Of a stretch of DNA of 22,051 nt, positions 13,147 through 20,183 are shown one piece after another. The stretch is from a virus: IMG/VR virus record IMGVR_UViG_3300031974_004714, positions 1-22,051 of that record; one strand, written 5' to 3'. The stretch's first letter is position 1. Each line of letters starts with the position of its first letter. The translations under genes and the position numbers were made by a program. Under the pieces are notes generated by a model. It was given only the letters and a program-made list of their open reading frames with translations. It did not search any database and had not been told where the DNA came from.

Positions 13147-15271
13147 TTTCGTATTGTTTACTTGCTTCTAAAATGGTTTTGTCTTTAAATATACCTTCAA
13201 CACTAAAGCCTTTTACTTTACCTGTTTTGATATATTCATCCCATATATTTTTGTTATTTACTTTGTATACTCCAAACCAACTACCTTTAGGTAATTCATA
13301 CCCATAAGTATTTGATTTGTCTTTTTGAGGGTCTCCTACTAACCAAGTTTCTACTAAACTAATATCAGCAACTGTTCTATCTGGATCATGTTCAATGTTA
13401 ATAGAATCAATTAATTTGTTTTGCATTAACTTGTATGATAATCTTTTAATTCCATCCTCATCGAAAAATACGTAATATTTCTCGCCCTCGCCATCTATTC
13501 TAGGAATTAATTTATCAGGAATCATTAATGGACCTGCTAATTCCATTTTCTCATCAATTGCACTAAATAAAAATTGTCCTTCAGGTACGCCTGCTTCAAC
13601 TTCTGCTTGTGTTCTTGATTTAGGATTTACTTGACCACCTTGTAGTGCTCTAGGTCCACCAATAATATCTAATAAATCAGTGTTTGTTTTTTGACTGCGT
13701 TTTTGATCTTCAATATCCTTTTGTTTAGTATAGAATTTTTGTACCCATCTGTGTCTACAATTATAAGATCCTTTATAACTGAATATATCGTAAGTACTAA
13801 ATTCTTCATTAGCACCTTGTAAAGACATATTGTTAATATCTTCTAATCTATATAATAGGTTTAAATCTAATACTTGTCTACAGAATTGTCTGTTTTTACT
13901 GTCTTTAGGTCCTTCATACTTGTATAATACTTTAAATAACGAAGTATCTTGTAATGAACCTTCATCAGGATTTGAATATGCTTTAGTTACCGCAAATTCA
14001 TGGTATAAATTGTTGTTAAATTCCTCTTCACTTAATTCTACCCATCCATCAGCAGACATATCATCTTCTGTTTTACCCACGTTATTTAACGCTTTTAACA
14101 ATTGACCTTTTTTATTGTCATCTAAATCTTCAAAATAATTTTGTGACATTTCTTCTTCAATTGTTTTAAGTAATTTATCTGTTGCTTCTGAATGTGTACT
14201 ACAAGGCATATAAACAATTTCTCCACCAATAGTGTGTTCATGTGTACCTGTACATCCTATTTTTTTAGCTAATTCTAATGCTTGTTCTGGATTAGCAAAT
14301 ACAGGTATTCCATCTATCATTTTTTGATCTGCAAATGAATTAGCTTGTTTTGTTGATTTAGGATGTTTAGCAGGTAATAAATCATAATCAGCAGTGTATT
14401 TTTTATTTTGTGGTCTACCATTTTTTACTAAATATAAAAATGCATTTACTCTAGCTTGTGCCCACTGTTCTGCGGATTTTACTTTAGGTGAATGTGATGT
14501 TTGAAATGCACCTACACCTCTTTGATATACTGCTTTTAATTTAGGGAGTGAAACACCATACCCTAATTTGTCTTTATAGCGTTCGTTAAACTCATCAGAT
14601 TTTCTTTGGAGAGATTCTTCGACGCGTTTTGGGACTTTAACATTTCCTCTCTCACCAGCTGCTGCGCCTCTGGGGTTAACCCTGCTGCCAGATCTACCTT
14701 CGCCGGGTGTTGTTGAACGAGGTGCTTTCTTAGAAGGTCTAATTCCTCCTCTAGGACCAATTTCTGCGAATTCATTTACTTGTTTTTTTTTGATTTGTTT
14801 AATTTCACTAGCGATGATTTCTTCATTACTAGCATCTAATACGCCTGCTTGTCTTAATTTCTTTTCTGCCCAAGGTAATGCTGGAGCACCACCCCATAAC
14901 AAATAAGAAATATATCCACATGCATTGTAATCTTTTCTTCTAACTGCTAATTCATAATTATCTTTTTGACGTAATAAAAATGAACGCATTCTTTTAACTG
15001 TATCTAATGATATAGGTTTACCTTGAGCTAATTGTTGTGCTCTTACTTTACCTACTTGTGTACCACATTTATTACCTAATGCTTCGTTTCTTTTGATACC
15101 TTGTTCTGCTGCTTTTCTAGCTGCTTGAGGATAATCAGTGTATGTTTCTTGGAATTTAGCTTTAGAGAAGAATTGAAAATCTAATTCAATTGCTGGGTTT
15201 TCTACCAATGCAACTGCATCAATACCTTCAAATTTACTATCTTCGTCTATTGTTAGTTTTACTATTTTCAT
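13127..15271 (-). CDS. XkdF-type head maturation protease with several inserted domains
   Basis: A 714-residue mosaic protein. The N-terminus (EGIDAVALVENPAIELDF, about 15-32) and C-terminus (about 565-697) together resemble an XkdF-like phage serine protease. The C-terminal half holds AGPLMIPDKLIPR, the catalytic His candidate H628 (NIEHDPD), LVETWLV and the Ser candidate S690 (VKGFSVEGIF). Between them, in order, lie several segments. The first is a CGTQVGKVRAQQLAQGKPIS domain (about 47-142). A low-complexity basic linker follows (163-215), then a DUF5824-like segment (about 225-300). Next is IDGIPVF with CTGTHEH and MPCSTH (about 319-362). Last is a MuF-like head-morphogenesis segment (about 423-515) with RQFCRQVL, YDIFSYKG and NCRHRW. 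It probably processes scaffold and capsid and may also do minor-head tasks. It lies between tape measure and the 48-residue gene. The protease assignment is firm; the inner domain names are from memory. Confidence 0.82.
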   Translation of the reverse strand: MKIVKLTIDEDSKFEGIDAVALVENPAIELDFQFFSKAKFQETYTDYPQAARKAAEQGIKRNEALGNKCGTQVGKVRAQQLAQGKPISLDTVKRMRSFLLRQKDNYELAVRRKDYNACGYISYLLWGGAPALPWAEKKLRQAGVLDASNEEIIASEIKQIKKKQVNEFAEIGPRGGIRPSKKAPRSTTPGEGRSGSRVNPRGAAAGERGNVKVPKRVEESLQRKSDEFNERYKDKLGYGVSLPKLKAVYQRGVGAFQTSHSPKVKSAEQWAQARVNAFLYLVKNGRPQNKKYTADYDLLPAKHPKSTKQANSFADQKMIDGIPVFANPEQALELAKKIGCTGTHEHTIGGEIVYMPCSTHSEATDKLLKTIEEEMSQNYFEDLDDNKKGQLLKALNNVGKTEDDMSADGWVELSEEEFNNNLYHEFAVTKAYSNPDEGSLQDTSLFKVLYKYEGPKDSKNRQFCRQVLDLNLLYRLEDINNMSLQGANEEFSTYDIFSYKGSYNCRHRWVQKFYTKQKDIEDQKRSQKTNTDLLDIIGGPRALQGGQVNPKSRTQAEVEAGVPEGQFLFSAIDEKMELAGPLMIPDKLIPRIDGEGEKYYVFFDEDGIKRLSYKLMQNKLIDSINIEHDPDRTVADISLVETWLVGDPQKDKSNTYGYELPKGSWFGVYKVNNKNIWDEYIKTGKVKGFSVEGIFKDKTILEASKQYENADTNA

Positions 15272-15284
15272 GTGTCTATAAATA

Positions 15285-17123
15285 TTATCCGGATACAGTC
15301 CTTCTAGTTCCTAATTTTGCTTCAGCTTCTTGGTTACTTGTTACATCACCACTTACAACATAAGCTCTTACTGCTCCACCTCTAACTTGTGTTTCAGGAG
15401 ATAATCCAGTTGGTATATCACCTAAATCACCTCCTAATGCAGTACCCGATGGTGTTGGAGCTGCTCCTCTACCACCACCAGTAGAAATTGTAGGTGCTCC
15501 TCCTACTCCACCTCCAGTATCACTAGATTTAATTTGTGAAATAGATTTAGCAGCACTTGCTACTGCAGAAGCAATAGATAAACCTGCTGATATTGTGTTA
15601 ATGGTAACCCAAGGTTGTCCTAAGGTTAATGGTGATGCTGCTACTGCTTTTGCATTTGCTAAACCTGTAGCTGAAATGATTTGTCCAATTGCTGCTGCTT
15701 GAGTTGCAATAACAGCTGCTATTTGTAATTCTTTAGATTCACCTGCTAATTGGCCTAATAAACCACCAAATTGAGATAATAAACCAAATTTAGCTTGTTC
15801 AATTGCTGCTCTAGCTTCCAATTCAGCCATTGCTGCAGCTGCTTTTTCATCTGCTTCTCTTTTAGCAGTTTCAACTGCTTGATCTGCGGCTGCATCTTCT
15901 GCTTCTGCTTTTCGTTGAGCATAGAAATCTCTAATTGCTTGTTTTTCTTCTTCTGTAGCAGCTAATCTTTCTAATTCAGCTAATTTACGTTCTTCTTCTA
16001 ATTCAAGTTTCTGTAATTCAGTTTCAGCTTCTAAATCTTCAGCTCGTGTTTTATAATCAGCTAATATTGCAGCTATACCATCTAGTCTTGCTTTCTCGTC
16101 TGCTTTTGCTTTTTCCTCTTTAGCAATTCTTTCTGCTTCGTCTTCTTCTTCTTGTTTTTTACGTTCGTCTCTACGTTTTTGTCTTTCTGCTTCTTGTTCG
16201 TCTGCTAAACGTTTTTGTTCTTTTAAACGTAATAATTCTAATTGGAAAATTGCTTCTTTCTTTTCCTCTTCATCTTCTAATGAGGCAATTCTTTGTTGTA
16301 ATAGATTTTGTTCTATTTCAAATAATTCTCTTGCTGATGCTCCTCTTGCTTGTGCTCTAGCTAAATCTTTTTCTGCTGCTTCGGCTGCCGCTGATGCTGT
16401 TTCTCTAATTGCTATTTCAGCACGTTCTGCTTCATCAGGTAGTAAACCTAAAAATTCAAGTGCTGGTCTAATTGCATCAACAAATGAATCAAATGCTGCT
16501 TTAGCTGTATCAACAATACCAGTTAGTACTTTACTTCTACCAATAAAGTTTTTAATTGCAGCACTTACTTTATCAAAATTAGCTACTAATAAACCTACTG
16601 CTACTACTATAGCTCCAATACCAGTGGCTGCTAAGGCAATTTTAAATTTACCTAAACCACTATTTACTAATTTTTGTGCCGCAGCAAATAATTTTTGTGC
16701 TTTAGCACTTCGTTGTAATGATTGAGTTAATGCAATGGCTCCATCTGCTCCTTGTTTCAATCCTTGAGCGAATGCAATTGCACCTGCTGCTCTAGCAGTT
16801 AATTCATCAAATTTTTCTGATTCAACATTAAATAATGCAGCTGCACCTGCTGTAGAAGCAATTGTACCACCTAATATATCAACTGAACCCTGAAATGCTC
16901 TTACTTTATCTTCAGCAGTAAACCTAGCTAAGGCTTGATTTGCACCTTCTAATTCAGATTCAACAGCATTAATTTCTGTTTTTAATTCTTTGAATCGTTT
17001 TGAATTAACAGGGACCTGTTTTATCTCTTCATTTAAGTCAGATAATTGAGTCTCTAACTGCCCTATGGTAGTAACAGCACCTTGGTCATTGACTTTAATA
17101 TTATATTCTATAGTTTGAGCCAT
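15285..17123 (-). CDS. Tape measure protein
   Basis: A 612-residue protein that would set tail length and line the tube. It begins with a helical segment (IGQLETQLSDLNEEIKQVP). Hydrophobic Ala/Gly-rich segments follow (about 100-118 and 160-186, including LAATGIGAIVVAVGLLVANF). A long Glu/Lys/Ala coiled coil spans about 240-440, and a second hydrophobic section about 445-530. The tail end is Gly/Thr-rich (GGGRGAAPTPSGT) and finishes RAYVVSGDVTSNQEAE. This layout is characteristic. At the usual ~1.5 angstrom per residue it would give a tail of roughly 90 nm if most of it is extended. It lies between the nucleotidyltransferase-like gene and the protease. Confidence 0.87.
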   Translation of the reverse strand: MAQTIEYNIKVNDQGAVTTIGQLETQLSDLNEEIKQVPVNSKRFKELKTEINAVESELEGANQALARFTAEDKVRAFQGSVDILGGTIASTAGAAALFNVESEKFDELTARAAGAIAFAQGLKQGADGAIALTQSLQRSAKAQKLFAAAQKLVNSGLGKFKIALAATGIGAIVVAVGLLVANFDKVSAAIKNFIGRSKVLTGIVDTAKAAFDSFVDAIRPALEFLGLLPDEAERAEIAIRETASAAAEAAEKDLARAQARGASARELFEIEQNLLQQRIASLEDEEEKKEAIFQLELLRLKEQKRLADEQEAERQKRRDERKKQEEEDEAERIAKEEKAKADEKARLDGIAAILADYKTRAEDLEAETELQKLELEEERKLAELERLAATEEEKQAIRDFYAQRKAEAEDAAADQAVETAKREADEKAAAAMAELEARAAIEQAKFGLLSQFGGLLGQLAGESKELQIAAVIATQAAAIGQIISATGLANAKAVAASPLTLGQPWVTINTISAGLSIASAVASAAKSISQIKSSDTGGGVGGAPTISTGGGRGAAPTPSGTALGGDLGDIPTGLSPETQVRGGAVRAYVVSGDVTSNQEAEAKLGTRRTVSG

Positions 17124-17137
17124 ACGTAAATAAATAT

Positions 17138-17539
17138 TTAACTAAATAGGGCAACTCTTGCCTTCATCTTGTTCCTAAAATTTAAGTGCCCACCTAATCT
17201 AGCTACATCTAATGTTGTATAATGTTTTTTTAATGCTGATAATGATTTAACTGGTATTGATAAACCGTCTACATTATGCATTTCAAATTCAGGTAATTTT
17301 TTGTTAAATACGTCAATATAATGATTATTAAATGATGTTGACCATCCCCATCCATTAAACCTATCTAAGCGCCTTACCCAATTATCTAACCCATCATACG
17401 CATTTTCAGGTACATCAACTATTACATCTATATCTTTACCTGAGAATGAATCAATAATACCATGTAAGTATAAAGCTAAACTACCACATATAACATAATC
17501 GTTACAGTAATAATCTAGATATTTAATTACTTCTCTCAT
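17138..17539 (-). CDS. Small nucleotidyltransferase-fold protein
   Basis: A 133-residue protein with the Pol beta-type nucleotidyltransferase signature. It has G19-S20 in YVICGSLALYLHG, D36 and D38 in GKDIDVIVD, and a third acidic candidate, D76, in HYIDVFNK. These are the residues that bind the metals and nucleotide. There is no extra substrate domain, so it resembles minimal antitoxin/AbiEii-like or tRNA-modifying transferases in size. Its substrate is unknown. It lies inside the tail operon, with 7 bases to the preceding tail gene and 14 to the tape measure start, so it is expressed with structural genes. A catalytically dead structural use cannot be excluded. Confidence 0.7.
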   Translation of the reverse strand: MREVIKYLDYYCNDYVICGSLALYLHGIIDSFSGKDIDVIVDVPENAYDGLDNWVRRLDRFNGWGWSTSFNNHYIDVFNKKLPEFEMHNVDGLSIPVKSLSALKKHYTTLDVARLGGHLNFRNKMKARVALFS

Positions 17540-17546
17540 TATTGTT

Positions 17547-20183
17547 TTATGTTATATCACATCCACTACAAGTTCCTCCTACACTATAACTACCTCCAAA
17601 TGTGGTTACAAAATAATTACCTTGTTCCATACAGAATGTTCCATCACCAAAATCTTCTAATCTTTCTTCTATATAAGTACCATCACAACAATATCCTTCT
17701 AATAGTACAGAATCACCTGAACTGTTAACATATATTTCTATTGTCTCACATACAACTGGAGTTGGCGTAGGAGTAGGTGTTGGTGTTGGAGGAGTAGGTG
17801 TAGGTGTTGGTGTTGGAGCCGGTGTTGGTGATGGAGTTGGAGCTGGAGCTGTAGTCACATCGTTAAACACAGGATATAATTTAATTAACTCAACTGTTAC
17901 TACATCTGGTTCCTTTAAGTTAAATCCTTTTATTTTATTAATTCTATATTTTTGATCCTTAATGATTATAGTATCATTTAATCTTATGTCTTTATATTCC
18001 TCAGGAGTAAATAACATATCTAATGTTAATTTTTTTCCTTCATTCCAGAATAAACCAGCTATATAATTTTGCCAATATGATTCATAAGCAGTATTAGTAT
18101 AGAATCTTTCAGCATTACCATAAGGTGAACTTGGTGATACAAACTGAGTATAATTTTGGTCAAATGATAAATTATAAGTGTTATCTAAATTACCTATTTC
18201 ACTTATATTACCAATTGTAGAATATCCTGCACTGCCTGAGTTAACATTAAAGTAATCAACATTTTGAACACCATTTATACCTACCCAAATTTGGTCATTA
18301 GCTGCTCCTACAGGTTGTATACCAGTTAATTTATATCCTAATCTAGGTTTAAAATTAAATGCTTTTTGTTTTGAATTATCAAATTTATAAATGTGAGGAA
18401 CATAATTGTCACTATTTGATAAATTAAATGTAGGATCACCTGCTGCAGTTACACTACCACTTTCAATCATTGTTCCCATAATAATAGGAGCAAAGAAAGT
18501 AGTTATTTTTCTTGTACCTTGAGGTATATCACTACTTGCAATTAATTGTATTGTTCCGTATTGTAAGTTAGGTTGGTTTTCTTTTGTTATTTTAGAGAAC
18601 CTATCATTATCATCTGCTTGACCAATAAATGTTTCTTTATTTTGTTCATCTAATGGTGCTGTAATAGAAATACGTTTTGATGTATCAAATTTTTCAGTCC
18701 AATCTTTAGTTCTACCTTGTAGCATCCAAGTATCAAATGGTTCTATTCTTAATACATTAGATTGTCCTGGTTCTGGAACAGCAACCATATTAAATTGCTC
18801 TAAGAATCCTTTAAATATATCAAGTGTTTTTGTATTTGCATCAAATTGATCTCCTATGTTAATAATTGAACCACTATAGTTAATTGGAGAATCTATTGCA
18901 TTCCAAAATGATTCTGTAGGTTGACCTGCTATTGCTGTATTAACTGATGCAGTTAAGAAATTACCTGTTAATGATGTTATATTAGTATTATTCCTTAATC
19001 TAAACAATTGTTCTACTGTATCTCCAGCACTTAAATTAAGCGCAAATGAAAATCCAAATGACCAATCATCTATAAAAGCAGAACTTAAAGTTGTACTAAA
19101 TGATCCAGCTGGATATATAGTTGTACCATTTAATCTTAAAAATGTTTCATACGTATGTCCTCCTGTTGATGATGGAGTCATAACATTATCAAATGCTATA
19201 ACACTCTCAAATGTATATTCTCCTGGTAATGAGGCTGTAAATACACCATTTGTATATTGGTTTTCTGGATCATAAATTTCAGTATATGAACCTGATAGAC
19301 TAATATAAGGAGAAGTAGTACCAAATCCAGATGTTGCAGGTATTGTATCAGGAGTAGGTGATGAGGTAATAGATGATGAGAAATTATAATCTTTTGAATC
19401 TAATGTTGTTGCACCTAAACTATCTTGTGATGATGCTAAACAATACACATTTTGAAATGCATAAGTATCTAAATTTAAAAATGATGAAGTATAAGTAAAT
19501 CCACCTTGTGCACAAACAACATCTAATAATTCTTTACCTCTAATTGCAGGTAAGAATTGTTCATATCTCATAGGTGTATTCTTATTATCAATACTACCAC
19601 TACCTAAAGTTGATCCTGCAAATTGTATTCTAGGTAATAATGGATAATCAATAGATTCATCTGTACCATAATCAACTAAAGGATAAAATACAGCACCACT
19701 TAATAATACATCACTACCAGTTCCAGCTAGCCAAGATGAACTAATTGCTGCAACTGACATTGTATGGTTAAAATTATCCCAATCAGCATTTCTAATAAAT
19801 TCACCAGATACTGCTTGTGCAAATGAAACTGCTTGATCTATTACTTGTACTTTATAATCAACATACCCATCTTCACTAGTTACAATTTCTAATAATTGCA
19901 TTTTACCAGTTAATACTTCATCACCATCAACTAATAAACTAGCAGGTATAAAATTATACATTGCAGGAGTACCAGTAGCACCTACATCATAAGCATGTCT
20001 AAAAAAGTTATTATTTTTCTTTGTTCCTGGTAGATCAAATGTTTGTGAACCTACACCAAATAAAACCCCTACTTCAGCGTTATCAACTGCTGATATATCT
20101 AAACGTAATGGAATATTTGAGTCAATATCTAAATCGACTATTTCACTACCAAATGTAGCTCTTAAAATTAAATCTCTAGCCAT
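17547..20183 (-). CDS. Large tail/baseplate protein with Pro-Thr linker and C-terminal Cys domain
   Basis: An 878-residue protein. The N-terminal ~130 residues (GVGSQTFDLPGTKKNNNFF, FNFIPASLLVDGDEVLTG-like strands, YKVQVIDQAVSFAQAV) resemble a conserved tail protein of Bacteroidetes phages that follows or precedes the tape measure. The centre is Ser/Thr/Asn-rich beta sequence. Residues about 690-775 (WNEGKKLTLDMLFTPEEYKD, DTIIIKDQKYRINKIKGFNL) look like a second globular beta domain. A Pro-Thr linker (about 777-811) then joins a 67-residue domain with six Cys (812, 832, 833, 851, 872, 875). The start ATG overlaps the previous stop (TAATG). A baseplate or tail-tip role is likely. The C-terminal domain may contact the host or be exposed on the surface. 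Confidence 0.72.
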   Translation of the reverse strand: MARDLILRATFGSEIVDLDIDSNIPLRLDISAVDNAEVGVLFGVGSQTFDLPGTKKNNNFFRHAYDVGATGTPAMYNFIPASLLVDGDEVLTGKMQLLEIVTSEDGYVDYKVQVIDQAVSFAQAVSGEFIRNADWDNFNHTMSVAAISSSWLAGTGSDVLLSGAVFYPLVDYGTDESIDYPLLPRIQFAGSTLGSGSIDNKNTPMRYEQFLPAIRGKELLDVVCAQGGFTYTSSFLNLDTYAFQNVYCLASSQDSLGATTLDSKDYNFSSSITSSPTPDTIPATSGFGTTSPYISLSGSYTEIYDPENQYTNGVFTASLPGEYTFESVIAFDNVMTPSSTGGHTYETFLRLNGTTIYPAGSFSTTLSSAFIDDWSFGFSFALNLSAGDTVEQLFRLRNNTNITSLTGNFLTASVNTAIAGQPTESFWNAIDSPINYSGSIINIGDQFDANTKTLDIFKGFLEQFNMVAVPEPGQSNVLRIEPFDTWMLQGRTKDWTEKFDTSKRISITAPLDEQNKETFIGQADDNDRFSKITKENQPNLQYGTIQLIASSDIPQGTRKITTFFAPIIMGTMIESGSVTAAGDPTFNLSNSDNYVPHIYKFDNSKQKAFNFKPRLGYKLTGIQPVGAANDQIWVGINGVQNVDYFNVNSGSAGYSTIGNISEIGNLDNTYNLSFDQNYTQFVSPSSPYGNAERFYTNTAYESYWQNYIAGLFWNEGKKLTLDMLFTPEEYKDIRLNDTIIIKDQKYRINKIKGFNLKEPDVVTVELIKLYPVFNDVTTAPAPTPSPTPAPTPTPTPTPPTPTPTPTPTPVVCETIEIYVNSSGDSVLLEGYCCDGTYIEERLEDFGDGTFCMEQGNYFVTTFGGSYSVGGTCSGCDIT
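17751..17855 (-). repeat. Pro-Thr linker repeat in the tail protein
   Basis: This codes about 30 alternating Pro and Thr residues with a few Ala and Ser. On the plus strand it appears as GGTGTTGGTGTTGG-type triplets. Such runs are prone to length change by slippage. The linker separates the tail protein body from its small Cys-containing domain. Confidence 0.85.

Noticed and set aside
14563-14775. 70-residue minus-strand ORF inside the protease gene
   Set aside because: It is an alternative frame within the basic linker region; no start signal or motif, and the protease frame is clearly the coding one.
15277-15284. Plus-strand TATAAATA (T4 late promoter consensus)
   Set aside because: No plus-strand gene lies downstream; it is the reverse complement of the minus-strand AT-rich start context of the protease gene.
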